This document shows, in pieces, positions 54,455 through 63,600 of a DNA stretch of 64,000 nt. A program made the position numbers and the translations under genes. Source of the DNA: Leisingera sp. ANG-M1 (GTDB taxonomy: Bacteria > Pseudomonadota > Alphaproteobacteria > Rhodobacterales > Rhodobacteraceae); NCBI RefSeq assembly GCF_000813745.1, contig NZ_JWLC01000029.1, positions 45,285-109,284 on the forward strand, given 5' to 3'. Below the pieces are notes generated by a model, which was given only the letters and a program-made list of their open reading frames with translations, did no database searches and was not told where the DNA came from. Every line of letters starts with the position of its first letter. Within the stretch, counting starts at the first letter, position 1.

Positions 54455-55957
54455 ATGTATGAGAACATCATATCGATTGATCGGGCCTCCAGCGAAAGTT
54501 TGCAAACCCAGATCCGGCGGCAGATGGCGATTGCCATCCTCGGCCGCCAGTTCCCGATTCATCACCCGCTGCCATCGATCCGAAAACTGGCGGCAGACCT
54601 GAAGGTCAGCGTCACCACCGTGACCCTGGCCTATGAAGCGCTGAAGTCGGACGGCTTTGTACTTGGCAAAGGCCGGTCCGGTTTCTTCGTCAATCCGGAT
54701 GTGCTTGCGGCTGAAAATAGCGGCTACGAGGCCAGGACCGGCTCTGGTGCTGTTGAAGAAACTGCCTCCAAGGTCGACTTCGATACGCTGTTCGGCGAAC
54801 GCAGCTTCGACCTAGACCGGGTGGTGAAACCCGCGGATGCTCTGCTGCGCTACCGCTACCCGTTCATTTGCGGGCTGGTCGATCCCTCCCTGTTTCCGAT
54901 CACCAGCTGGCGGGAATGCCTGCGGGACTCGGTCAACGCCATTGAGCTGCGGAACTGGGCGGCGGATTTCTCGGATATCGACGACGAACTGCTGGTGGAA
55001 AAGCTGATCCAGCGCTGCCTGTTCCGCCGCGGTATCAATGCCCATCCCAGCGAGGTTCTGGTGACCATTGGCGGGCAGATGGCGCTGTATCTGGCTATCA
55101 AAGTGCTGCACCGGCGGGGTGAAAGCATTGGCATCGAGGACCCGGGATACCCCGATATCGTCAATATCGCCCAGCTGGAGCGGCTGGAGATCGAGCGGCT
55201 GCCCATAGACTCTTCAGGGGTGATTGTGGACGGCATCGGCGCCCATCTGAAAAGCGTCTTTGTCACCCCAAGCCATCAATTCCCGACCAATGTGACGATG
55301 CCGATGGAACGGCGCAATGAGCTTCTCGCTCGGACGTCGCGCAACGGGACATTTGTCATCGAAGACGATTACGAGGCAGAGATCAGCTTTAACAAGACGC
55401 CGCCGCCTGCGCTGAAAAGCATGGATAAGAATGGCAACGTGATCTACGTGGGCAGCCTGACCAAATCGCTGATGCCCGGCCTGAGGATTGGCTATCTGGT
55501 CGCTGACAAGGCCTTTGTCCGGGAGGCGCGGGCTTTGCGCCATCACATCCTGCGACATCCCCCGGTCAACAACCAGCGCACCGTCGCCCTGTTCCTGCAG
55601 CGCGGCTACTTCGACCGTCACGTCAAACGTATGACTGATGTCTACCGCGAACGCTGCGATGTGATGTTCCACGAACTGGAACGTCATTTTCCCGGTCACT
55701 CAACCCGGCCAGTCTATGGCGGAGGCAGCATCTGGTTCCGCCTGCCCGAAGGCATCGACTCGCATCAGCTACAGGAAGCGGTAAAGCGAAAGGGCGCGGT
55801 GTTCGAGGTTGTTGGCAACGCTTTCTCTGACACCCGGCTGAACCACTCATACATTAGGCTTGGCTTCTCGCTAATTGATGTTGCAGCAATTCCGGCTGGT
55901 ATCGGCGTGATCGCCGCAGCCATTCATGAACTCGCAACAAACAGCACGCCATTGTAA
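54455..55957 (+). CDS. MocR-type regulator (GntR helix-turn-helix plus aminotransferase domain)
   Basis: 500 residues. Residues ~12-80 form a GntR winged helix (PLPSIRKLAADLKVSVTTVT), then a class I aminotransferase-like domain with VIEDDYEAEI and Lys337 in GSLTKSLMPGLRIGYL for pyridoxal phosphate. MocR proteins such as PdxR and GabR sense an amine or PLP adduct and control adjacent genes. It is divergent from the ECH-CoA-transferase-TRAP operon across about 170 nt, so the imported substrate may carry an amino group (inference). Confidence 0.93.
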   Translation: MYENIISIDRASSESLQTQIRRQMAIAILGRQFPIHHPLPSIRKLAADLKVSVTTVTLAYEALKSDGFVLGKGRSGFFVNPDVLAAENSGYEARTGSGAVEETASKVDFDTLFGERSFDLDRVVKPADALLRYRYPFICGLVDPSLFPITSWRECLRDSVNAIELRNWAADFSDIDDELLVEKLIQRCLFRRGINAHPSEVLVTIGGQMALYLAIKVLHRRGESIGIEDPGYPDIVNIAQLERLEIERLPIDSSGVIVDGIGAHLKSVFVTPSHQFPTNVTMPMERRNELLARTSRNGTFVIEDDYEAEISFNKTPPPALKSMDKNGNVIYVGSLTKSLMPGLRIGYLVADKAFVREARALRHHILRHPPVNNQRTVALFLQRGYFDRHVKRMTDVYRERCDVMFHELERHFPGHSTRPVYGGGSIWFRLPEGIDSHQLQEAVKRKGAVFEVVGNAFSDTRLNHSYIRLGFSLIDVAAIPAGIGVIAAAIHELATNSTPL

Positions 55958-56043
55958 TGATAGATTTCCGGGCCTGTATCTAACTCAAAGCTCCCTTATC
56001 CGGTACGGCAACCAGATTGGGATTGGCATGAGGCAGGTCAGAC

Positions 56044-56910
56044 ATGAAGGTTGCGTTTATTGGCGTTGGGAACATGGGCGGGCCAATGGCACGCAATCTA
56101 AAAGATGCTGGGTTTGATGTATGCGGCTACAACCGCTCGCGTCCAATTCCACACGGTATCAATCCGGGCAAAACACTCGAAAGCACCGTCGCCAATGCGT
56201 CCCTCGTCGTCACAATGCTGCCGGATGGTGATGCGCTTCAGAATGTCGTGGCCGATATGCTGGGCAGCTTGCACAAAGGTGCCATGGTTGTCGATTGCTC
56301 AACAACCGATGTCGCGTCTGCGCAAACTGTCTCCAAGCTATTGCAAGCAAGAGATCTGCGATTTCTGGACGCGCCGGTTTCGGGAGGGACAACCGGGGCA
56401 GAAAAGGGAACCCTGACTTTCATGGCCGGCGGGTCAGCAGAGGACTTCGAAACGGTTCTCCCCATTCTAAAGAAGATGGGTTCTAAAGCGGTTCATTGCG
56501 GCGAAGCCGGTGCTGGGCAGGCCGCAAAGATCTGCAACCAGATGATTGCTGCAGCAACGATGATCAGCACATGCGAGTCTTTTCTCCTGGCCCAGTCGCT
56601 CGGTCTGGATCCGCAGAAACTGTTCGATGTTGTCAGTACCTCGTCGGGTTACAGCTGGGCTATGAATGACTACTGCCCCTGGCCCGGCGTGGGCCCTGAA
56701 ACACCTGCAGACCGGGATTACGCTCCAGGCTTCGCCGCGGAACTCATGCTGAAAGACGCCAAGCTGGCGCTGACGGCCGGCTGGCAGCAAGGCCGACAAC
56801 TCAGCATTACCGAGAAAAGCGTCGAGCTGTTTACGGATTTTGTTGAAGATGGTGGCGGGGCTGGCCGGGATTTCAGCGCCATCATCAATTTTTTGAAAGA
56901 TAGGGGTTAG
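56044..56910 (+). CDS. 3-hydroxyisobutyrate-dehydrogenase-family NAD(P)-dependent oxidoreductase
   Basis: 288 residues. FIGVGNMGGPMARNLKDAGF is the Rossmann start, DAPVSGGTTGAEKGTLTFMA the substrate loop, and AGAGQAAKICNQMI holds the catalytic Lys162. The family oxidises beta-hydroxyacids such as 3-hydroxyisobutyrate, tartronate semialdehyde or L-threonate. The class II aldolase gene begins 2 nt downstream, a pairing seen in four-carbon sugar-acid pathways (LtnD/OtnC type, inference). Confidence 0.9.
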   Translation: MKVAFIGVGNMGGPMARNLKDAGFDVCGYNRSRPIPHGINPGKTLESTVANASLVVTMLPDGDALQNVVADMLGSLHKGAMVVDCSTTDVASAQTVSKLLQARDLRFLDAPVSGGTTGAEKGTLTFMAGGSAEDFETVLPILKKMGSKAVHCGEAGAGQAAKICNQMIAAATMISTCESFLLAQSLGLDPQKLFDVVSTSSGYSWAMNDYCPWPGVGPETPADRDYAPGFAAELMLKDAKLALTAGWQQGRQLSITEKSVELFTDFVEDGGGAGRDFSAIINFLKDRG

Positions 56911-56912
56911 AC

Positions 56913-57698
56913 ATGGCTCATAAATTAGCCAGCAGTGCCGCACCGCAAAGGATCAACATCGATCTGGAGAAAGATGACATCGGCAATGCACGGATTGATC
57001 TGGCAGCCAGTTTCCGCGCCGCCGCGCAAATGGGGCTGGAAGAAGGGATCTGCAATCATTTCTCTGCCGTGGTCCCCGGTCACTCCAATCTGTTTCTGGT
57101 CAATCCCTATGGGCTTGCCTTTGAAGAGATCAAAGCTTCGGACCTGCTGATCTGTGATTTCGAAGGGAATGTCGTGAGCGGAGTGGGTAAACCGGAAGCC
57201 ACGGCATTTTACATCCACGCAGAGCTGCACCGCAGAAAACCTAAGGCAAAGGCGGCTTTCCACACACATATGCCCTATGCAACCGCAATGACCATGACAA
57301 AAGGCGAGCCCCTGCTTTGGGCCGGACAGACGGCTCTCAAATTCTACGGCCGGACCTGTGTAGACCACAATTACCGTGGACTGGCGCTTGACACCGATGA
57401 AGGCACCCGCATTGCAGAGGCTACAGGCGAAGCCGACATCATTTTCATGGCTCATCATGGCGTCATGATCCTGGCGGAAACGATCGCTGAAGCTTGGGAT
57501 GATCTCTATTATCTGGAAAGAGCATGCCAGGTGCAGCATCTTGCTTTATCCAGCGGCAGGAAAATCACCCCGGTCAGTGAGGCGATCGCTGAAGCCACTG
57601 CCAAACAAATGAGGGCAGAAGATGCAGAGTCTGCCCGGCTTCATCTGGCAAGTATCAAGCGGCGCCTTGACAAGACCGCTTCAGATTTCCGGAACTAA
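56913..57698 (+). CDS. Class II aldolase/adducin-family protein
   Basis: 261 residues. Zinc-site elements: GLEEGICNHFSAVVPGH, AAFHTHMPYATAMT (H-x-H) and FMAHHGVMILAET. The family cleaves or decarboxylates phosphorylated or free hydroxyacids. Coupled to the dehydrogenase gene upstream and probably regulated with it by the MocR protein. The exact substrate is unknown. Confidence 0.9.
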   Translation: MAHKLASSAAPQRINIDLEKDDIGNARIDLAASFRAAAQMGLEEGICNHFSAVVPGHSNLFLVNPYGLAFEEIKASDLLICDFEGNVVSGVGKPEATAFYIHAELHRRKPKAKAAFHTHMPYATAMTMTKGEPLLWAGQTALKFYGRTCVDHNYRGLALDTDEGTRIAEATGEADIIFMAHHGVMILAETIAEAWDDLYYLERACQVQHLALSSGRKITPVSEAIAEATAKQMRAEDAESARLHLASIKRRLDKTASDFRN

Positions 57699-57923
57699 TG
57701 GTCTGATGCAACAGCTTTCCCTGATCATGCCTCGGGTGAGCAGAGCAGTTCTCACTCCCTTGGTCTGAACACAGTGCTTTTGTTGGGCCTAATCGAACTA
57801 AGGACTGCTGCTACCGCGGGTTTGTGCCCGACAGAAGGAGCAACAAGTCAGCGCAGTCATGTTAGAAGCTGCACTGACCGTTTCAGAAAGTTTGAGATGC
57901 AGGAACGTCTTAGCCGGCAAGAT

Positions 57924-58529
57924 CTACGCGTAGTCGGGTGCGTCGAAAACAGCCCCAGTAAGATCACCTTCGACAGCGGCGAGATAAGCCTTGGCGGTGT
58001 CTGCCGCCGAAAGCCCTGAACTGGAGTCCATTCCCATCACTTCCATCGTCTCTTTGACGAATACCGGGCTGACAGTATTCACTCTCAGGCCGCGTCCAAG
58101 CTCCAGAGCTGCGGCTTTGGAGAAGGACTCCAGCGCTCCGTTCGCCAGGCTGATCACAACGGATCCAGGCATGGGATTGCGCGACAGAATACCCGCTGTG
58201 AGCGTGAACGACCCGCCGTCGCTGATGTGCGCCTGCCCGATCCGCACGAGGTTGATCTGCCCCATCAGTTTGTTCTGAAGTGCCAGATCATAGGCAGCAT
58301 CGTCCAGTTCCGAGAAAGGGGCGAAGCCTGCGAGACCGGCGGTGCTGACGACCGCATCAACCTGCCCTATGGAATTATACATCGCTTCGATGGAAGCTTT
58401 GGAGCCGAGGTCGACCCTGACGTCGCCGTCATTGTATCCGGCGCGGATGACCGTGTGGTTCTCGGCCAAGGCATCTGCGACCGCTTTGCCAATGGTGCCC
58501 GTCGCACCTACGACCAGGATGTTCATCAT
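57924..58529 (-). CDS. Short-chain dehydrogenase/reductase, atypical
   Basis: 201 residues. NILVVGATGTIGKAVADALA is the NAD(P) site and VVSTAGLAGFAPFSEL replaces the NNAG segment. The usual Y-x-x-x-K is absent: the equivalent stretch reads VVISLANGALESFSKAAALE. This short, Tyr-less SDR group is common in bacteria and its function is unclear. It follows the luciferase-domain gene on the same strand after 35 nt, in an apparent operon divergent from a LysR gene. Confidence 0.85.
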   Translation of the reverse strand: MMNILVVGATGTIGKAVADALAENHTVIRAGYNDGDVRVDLGSKASIEAMYNSIGQVDAVVSTAGLAGFAPFSELDDAAYDLALQNKLMGQINLVRIGQAHISDGGSFTLTAGILSRNPMPGSVVISLANGALESFSKAAALELGRGLRVNTVSPVFVKETMEVMGMDSSSGLSAADTAKAYLAAVEGDLTGAVFDAPDYA

Positions 58530-58564
58530 GTTTCTCCAGTTTGTTCGAGTTCAAGTTTGACAGA

Positions 58565-59050
58565 TCATGCTTCCGCAGGGCTTGTGCCGGTTGCATATTC
58601 GTAGGAACGCCGGATGATGGTTTTGACAGTTTCCAGCCCGGCCTCGTCCCGGGGTGAAAACACCATCACCAGTCCAATCGAGCGGAGACCTTTCAGAACA
58701 AGCGTGTGATGCTCACCCCATCCCTTTTCGACAACTTCGAGAGCTTCGTCCTTCGGCAACTGAACGTGCAGGCTGCCGTTGTCGGGGTGCGGATGGATAT
58801 GGGCAAACTCGCGTCCAGCCATAAAGGCCTCATGGTTGCAGGTGGCATTATCGTGCATGACCAACGCCCTTGCGCCAGGAACCGATACCAGACTGTGGTG
58901 CTCTTCGACCCCGGGCAGGGCGAAGGCCCAATCCCGCATCCGATCAACGATGTGATCTGGCCCATGCTGTGTGACTTGGGCATGCGGCAGCCCATGGGTG
59001 GTCTGGGGTTTTGGACCAGCGCGCTGCGGGAGGTTCAATGCTTGTCTCAT
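58565..59050 (-). CDS. Luciferase-domain (DUF5519-like) small protein
   Basis: 161 residues. RMRDWAFALPGVEEHHSLVS, then REFAHIHPHPDNGSLHVQLP and VEKGWGEHH fit the short 'luciferase domain' family, proteins with several conserved histidines and unknown biochemistry. GGAG lies 7 nt before the ATG at 59050. Co-oriented with the SDR gene and divergent from LysR 59134, its likely regulator. Confidence 0.7.
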   Translation of the reverse strand: MRQALNLPQRAGPKPQTTHGLPHAQVTQHGPDHIVDRMRDWAFALPGVEEHHSLVSVPGARALVMHDNATCNHEAFMAGREFAHIHPHPDNGSLHVQLPKDEALEVVEKGWGEHHTLVLKGLRSIGLVMVFSPRDEAGLETVKTIIRRSYEYATGTSPAEA

Positions 59051-59116
59051 GGCGTTTCTCCATTTCGATGCAGGACGAACTTAGATTGATGGTTCGCGCA
59101 AAGTAATTCACAGTGA

Positions 59117-59135
59117 ATGCAAGGAGGCCTTGCAT
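59117..59135 (+). promoter_or_regulatory. Perfect hairpin over the ribosome site and start of the LysR gene
   Basis: Arms ATGCAAGG and CCTTGCAT pair perfectly over 8 bp around AGG. The AAGGAGG ribosome site (59121-59127) spans the 5' arm and loop, and the ATG at 59134 begins in the 3' arm. It shares TGCAAGGAGG and CTTGCATG with the nadM leader hairpin at 29763-29785. Either a translation switch or a protein operator is possible. Confidence 0.55.
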
Positions 59136-60018
59136 GAATGCACAAACATTGGACTGGAGCGATATCCCGTTCGTTCTGGCGGTCTGCGAGGCTGGAAGCC
59201 TGTCCGGTGCTGCGCGGCAGCTTGGGGTCAACCACTCCACCGTGTTCCGCCGGATTGAGGGCGTCGAAGCCAGGCTGGGCGTCCGGCTGTTTGAAAGGCT
59301 GAGCCATGGCTATGTGATGACCGCAGCCGGTGAGCATTTCTACCGGAGCGGCCTGCAGCTCCGCGACGGTATGAACGGCATTCAACGGGAGCTTGGCGGG
59401 CAGGATCTGCGTCTGGAAGGCGTCTTGACCGTCACCACGACGGATTCATTGCTTTATACTCTGTCGCCAGTGTTCGTGGCGTTTCAGAACCGGTTTCCGG
59501 ATGTCGAGTTGCGGCTGCTGTCTGGCACACGGCCGCTTGATCTGATGCAGCGGGACGCAGACATCGCTTTGCGCCCAACACGAAACCCTCCGGAGCACTG
59601 GATCGGCCGCAATTTGGCACAGCTGAGTTTTGCAGCCTATGCGCATAAGGACTTTCTGGAGACTTGCCTGGATCTGCCAGAGGCCGAAAAGCGCTGGATC
59701 AGAATGAACGACAGTGCCAATCAATCAGCAATGAGCCAGATGACCACAGAGCTTAAACCCACGATGGCTCCGGTGACCCTTACCAACACGCTGATGGGAG
59801 TGTTCGAACTTGTGCGGGCCGGCCTTGGGATTGCTGTCTTGCCGGGTTACCTCGGTGAAACTTGCCCTGAACTGATCCGCGTGCATGAACCCCAAGAAAA
59901 GTATAACTCGAGCTTGTGGATGCTCGCACACCCTGACATCCGCCGGAGCGCGCGCGTTCATGCTTTCTTTGAATTTGCGGCGGCGGAATTCCGGGGCGGA
60001 GTAAAAGACTTCTGCTGA
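59134..60018 (+). CDS. LysR-family transcriptional regulator
   Basis: 294 residues. Helix-turn-helix: VCEAGSLSGAARQLGVNHST, then VFRRIEGVEARLGVRLFERL, typical of the group that often represses or activates a neighbouring SDR or oxidoreductase. AAGGAGG 6 nt upstream sets the ATG at 59134; another ATG lies at 59113. Divergent from the luciferase-domain/SDR pair. Confidence 0.9.
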   Translation: MNAQTLDWSDIPFVLAVCEAGSLSGAARQLGVNHSTVFRRIEGVEARLGVRLFERLSHGYVMTAAGEHFYRSGLQLRDGMNGIQRELGGQDLRLEGVLTVTTTDSLLYTLSPVFVAFQNRFPDVELRLLSGTRPLDLMQRDADIALRPTRNPPEHWIGRNLAQLSFAAYAHKDFLETCLDLPEAEKRWIRMNDSANQSAMSQMTTELKPTMAPVTLTNTLMGVFELVRAGLGIAVLPGYLGETCPELIRVHEPQEKYNSSLWMLAHPDIRRSARVHAFFEFAAAEFRGGVKDFC

Positions 60019-60419
60019 ACATCAGCTTCCGGGCAAAGCCGCCAACTGCTGATCACTGAGTTCCGAGCGCTGAGTTATGGGGCCGGTAGACGTGCAGCCT
60101 GGGTGTCCATGAGACCCGCCTGGCGCGCGAAGAGGCGGCCCAATCCAGACATTCGTCACCATCCAACCGCCGCATTGCAGCGGTCGCCAAAGCGGCCATT
60201 GGCAACCGGGTGCAGCATTTTATACCTAGCAACGCCTCGCGGAACCTTGCCGCCATTCGGCGCACACGCAGTCTGGGCGGCCCATAGTGTCCGCATTGCA
60301 CAGGAAACAGGCTTTGCAAAGCCCGACTGCAAGACACATTACTTGGCAGTCTTCAGCCACATCCCAATAGCCCATTTTATGGCAAAAAAGGATGCCGAAA
60401 TCCGTCTGAATTCCCGATG
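60019..60419. other. Intergenic stretch with dispersed repeat
   Basis: 401 bases with no gene. Holds a copy of the dispersed motif (60133-60157) and an inverted relative near 60285-60305 (GGCGGCCCATAGTGTCCGCA). Confidence 0.45.
60133..60157 (+). repeat. Dispersed intergenic motif, copy 3
   Basis: AGGCGGCCCAATCCAGACAT followed by TCGTC, similar to 43324-43347 and 45530-45550. Confidence 0.35.
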
Positions 60420-62051
60420 TTACTCTGTGGACGTGGTATCGGCCACGAATGTCCTCAGAGCTCCAAGACCCATTACGGTGGGCGCAAAAGCTAAGGCCTC
60501 GATTTCTGCATTCAGCACATGTTTGCAATCGCCAGTCTGCGCCGCTTCGCGTGTGAGAACGTCGATCACGGGCTGGTATCCCTCAGCAAATGCATTGTTG
60601 GCGCTCTCGCCCAGACGAACTGCTTCCAACAGACGCCCGGCACGGATTATCGGACAAATGATATCGTCAGTTTCGTCGATATTGAGAAGAGCAATGTCCC
60701 AGCCATTGAATTTGACACCTTCTTCGCGCACTTTCCGGATGAGCATCAATTGAGTGACCTTCTTTCTCAAAAAGGTTTCCAGATATTCGGGGGCGTGCTG
60801 GCTGTAGTACACTGCATTGCCATAAAGATCATCCCAGCGGATCAAGTCAGCACCCTCTCGATGGGATAGGCGGCTGCGGGTCTCCATCGCACTCGCCAAT
60901 CTGTCCCACTGTTCAGGATTGTAGGGGGCGATCACAACTCTGCGCAGCAAGAGGTCGAGCTCCTGCTCCGGGCTGGGCGAATTCTGGACCGGACTATAGC
61001 TCCAGCCGTTCTCTGTTCTCGTCACATGTGTGGATCTTTGTGACAGGATATCGAGCAATTCAGGGGAATAGGGATCATGAGCCAAGGCGTCTTCCGCACG
61101 GGTCTTCTCTAGCTCCAGCATCTCGTGATACTTAGGGGCAAAGCCATGGCGCTTGGCGACATAGTCGTCGTAGTATCTGGCCCGGCGCAGAGTATCGAAG
61201 CCATGTTCGTCACTGTAGCCGCGCAGATACTCTGCGTCCTCCCGTGACTGCGGATGGTTGTTTAGGCGCGCTATAAATTCCAGCTGGCCGAGAGAGGGAT
61301 CGCTCTCTTCATCCAGCAAGCTGAGTGCCAGCTTTGGCCACTCATTTACAGGATTGCGTTGAACCAGAAAGGCGATCTGGCAGTAACGTGTGAGGTTGTT
61401 GCGTTCGTGTTCAGCCATCGGCGCGTAGTGTTCGCAGATTGCCTGCCCCATCTCATAACTGCCGCCATAGCCTGGATGGGTGAAGGTGAAAGCTCTCTCA
61501 ATGGTACCCCAATTGGGTGCATCCTGCATGGTCTGGTCGAAAACGTCGAATGACTTTTGCCTGTTTCCGCCAGTGTTGCCCAGCAGGATAATCGCGTCAG
61601 AAGCGGGGATCAATTTGGGATTTGACTCATAAGCTTCAAGCGCCAGTTCCAGGCTATCATGATGCAGGAGGTAGTGTTTCTCCATCGCTTCGGGATGTGT
61701 TCGCCGGGCCGGCTTCTGCCCACGAACGATCCACCCCGCGCGATAATACACCCAAGCCTGTGCAACCTTTGCATAGGGCGAACCGGGGTGGGCATCTCGC
61801 CAACCCTCAACAAATGAAATCACATCAGGATGAGTAACCGCGAATATGCTGAACAGGGCACGCATGTCATAGGCCGATATTTCACCAGCCTCAAACGCTT
61901 GCTGTGCTGCATCTAGCCTGGTTTCAACCCGATCAACTTGCCGGTTGTATATAGCTTCCCTGAGTTGGGCCGCCGTAATCAGAGTAGTTTCGTCCGCTGC
62001 GGCTATTTGACTGGTTAGACAGCCAAGGACCAAAGCCACCCACTTCAACAT
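60420..62051 (-). CDS. Secreted DUF4034-like helical-repeat protein
   Basis: 543 residues with a signal peptide (WVALVLGCLTSQIAAA). The mature protein is helical and repeat-like, in the manner of TPR/Sel1 arrays (SPYAKVAQAWVYYRAGWIVR, then LLHHDSLELALEAYESNPKL and YSPELLDILSQRST), and resembles DUF4034-type proteins. No enzyme motif was seen. AGGAAA 6 nt before the ATG at 62051 supports the start. No clear partner genes. Confidence 0.65.
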   Translation of the reverse strand: MLKWVALVLGCLTSQIAAADETTLITAAQLREAIYNRQVDRVETRLDAAQQAFEAGEISAYDMRALFSIFAVTHPDVISFVEGWRDAHPGSPYAKVAQAWVYYRAGWIVRGQKPARRTHPEAMEKHYLLHHDSLELALEAYESNPKLIPASDAIILLGNTGGNRQKSFDVFDQTMQDAPNWGTIERAFTFTHPGYGGSYEMGQAICEHYAPMAEHERNNLTRYCQIAFLVQRNPVNEWPKLALSLLDEESDPSLGQLEFIARLNNHPQSREDAEYLRGYSDEHGFDTLRRARYYDDYVAKRHGFAPKYHEMLELEKTRAEDALAHDPYSPELLDILSQRSTHVTRTENGWSYSPVQNSPSPEQELDLLLRRVVIAPYNPEQWDRLASAMETRSRLSHREGADLIRWDDLYGNAVYYSQHAPEYLETFLRKKVTQLMLIRKVREEGVKFNGWDIALLNIDETDDIICPIIRAGRLLEAVRLGESANNAFAEGYQPVIDVLTREAAQTGDCKHVLNAEIEALAFAPTVMGLGALRTFVADTTSTE

Positions 62052-62066
62052 CGGCTTTCCTCTCAC

Positions 62067-62449
62067 CTAAAGTAGCTAGTCTGCGATGGGATTGTGAAAC
62101 TTTAAGGGCAACACTGGGTCAGGAAGGATCAATTTGATTTTTCTCAGGCACGCTCCATCGCCTTGAGCTTCTGAGCAAATGCGCAGGTTGGGCCAAGGTC
62201 CGTTTCGGGCTGGGATCGACATGCTGCAGCTGCGAGGTGGCCTCACCTGACCAGCGGCAGCTAAGGGCTCGTGTCCGTCTGTTCTCCCCGCAGCGGGCGG
62301 CCGGATCCAACCAGCCTAGCTGTTCTCAACAGCTACGGACCTCAGAAGCGAGCTCAAGCCTACAAATTAGGCCTCAAACTAGGTAGGTTACATGCAAAGC
62401 GTGGTTTTTTGGTACTGGCAGCGCATCCAACCGAAGCCGGATAGAACAC
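62067..62449. other. Intergenic stretch, nothing recognised
   Basis: 383 bases between the DUF4034-like gene and the small membrane protein gene; no gene or perfect stem-loop seen. Confidence 0.4.
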
Positions 62450-62821
62450 ATGAGCATCGACTTAGACTATTTGGTGGATTGCAAGCGTGCGCGCCCCGAT
62501 TGGACGCCGGATGATGGTGTGGCGTCTTCTTTCTATGAGTTGCTCATAGCAATGAATTCGCCATCTGGATATGTCTGGGTGGCTGTCGTTACCCTGTTCC
62601 TTTGGAAGAGAAACGCCCTTTCCGGCGCATTGCTGGCATTCCTTTCCTTAGCTCTTTTGGCAGACTGGAACTTGTTCAAGTATAATCTCGTTGATGATCT
62701 TTACCTCGGCCAACTAGGAGGCTGCGTCGGATCGCTTGAGGTTGCAAATGTTGTACTGCTGACCGCCAGTTTCCTCGGAATTGCCTTGGTTGGTTTTAGG
62801 GTATTCAGACGCGTATTTTGA
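62450..62821 (+). CDS. Small membrane protein of unknown function
   Basis: 123 residues with three hydrophobic spans: VWVAVVTLFLWK, ALSGALLAFLSLALLADW and VANVVLLTASFLGIALVGF. I do not recognise it. The ribosome site is weak (GGAT about 9 nt upstream). Gene status rests on frame length and membrane character. Confidence 0.5.
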   Translation: MSIDLDYLVDCKRARPDWTPDDGVASSFYELLIAMNSPSGYVWVAVVTLFLWKRNALSGALLAFLSLALLADWNLFKYNLVDDLYLGQLGGCVGSLEVANVVLLTASFLGIALVGFRVFRRVF

Positions 62822-63016
62822 CAGCCAAGGCTCGGCGCTTGTCAGGTCCGCCCTGCTGTCTTTCCTTAGCGCACCTTTCAATGGCCGCTTCGCGCCGTTC
62901 GCGGCCTGCTGAATTCGCAAAGGGCCGTCCGCTGCTCGATGACCGCAATGGGCTCGGAACGACAATTGCGCTGTCGCGCTAAGCGAGTAAGCTGCGTCCA
63001 AAAAAGGGAGCAAGGT

Positions 63017-63214
63017 ATGAGTAAGAATAGGGTTCTCTTGCTAGCGGTTAGTTGCGCAGCGGTTGGAGCTGGGATTATGCGCTCACTCGATACCGGGTCC
63101 TATGTTTTCGGTGCTCTTGTCGCCATTCTGTTCGCGGCCTTGTGTTCGAAGGTTGGCGGAAGTCCAGAAAGGAGGTCAGATGCACCTTTGATCAGTAGCA
63201 GATTCTTGTTTTGA
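63017..63214 (+). CDS. Small hydrophobic protein of unknown function
   Basis: 65 residues with GGGAG 6 nt upstream of the ATG at 63017. Two hydrophobic stretches: VLLLAVSCAAVGAGIM and YVFGALVAILFAALCSKVGG. Its end overlaps the longest form of the next reading frame by 4 nt. Confidence 0.5.
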   Translation: MSKNRVLLLAVSCAAVGAGIMRSLDTGSYVFGALVAILFAALCSKVGGSPERRSDAPLISSRFLF

Positions 63215-63255
63215 AAACTCTTGATTGTGTGCTGAAGCTAGGACGGACCTTGAGA

Positions 63256-63600
63256 ATGAAGAGCCTAAATCGCCACCAGATAACTCTATTTGGCACGCAG
63301 GCATTGCTTGACTGGCTGAAGTCAGTCAAGCCTGAACTGCGCAGATGGGACTTGCGCACCCTCAATCATCGACCGTCGGCATACTTAATTGAAATGGAGG
63401 ATCAAAACTGCCACGGCTTGGTCCTTGAAAAGCACTTCAAAAAGGTCGTCGAGCAAGAGCTTTCTCAAAGCCTATATGTCCCTAAAGAACATTGGCCGTC
63501 CGAGATAACATTTGAATTGTTTCGGACATGGTTCTTCTACCAATACCATGAAGAAGTTTACGACCTTTCCTCTGACGAGTTGCTGGTTTTCGACGACTGA
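63256..63600 (+). CDS. Small soluble protein of unknown function
   Basis: 114 residues from ATG 63256; the frame is open to a TTG at 63211 that would overlap the previous gene by 4 nt. Composition is charged and acidic at the C-terminus (YHEEVYDLSSDELLVFDD). No domain recognised. The DNA is less GC-rich than the rest of the window, suggesting acquisition. Confidence 0.5.
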   Translation: MKSLNRHQITLFGTQALLDWLKSVKPELRRWDLRTLNHRPSAYLIEMEDQNCHGLVLEKHFKKVVEQELSQSLYVPKEHWPSEITFELFRTWFFYQYHEEVYDLSSDELLVFDD

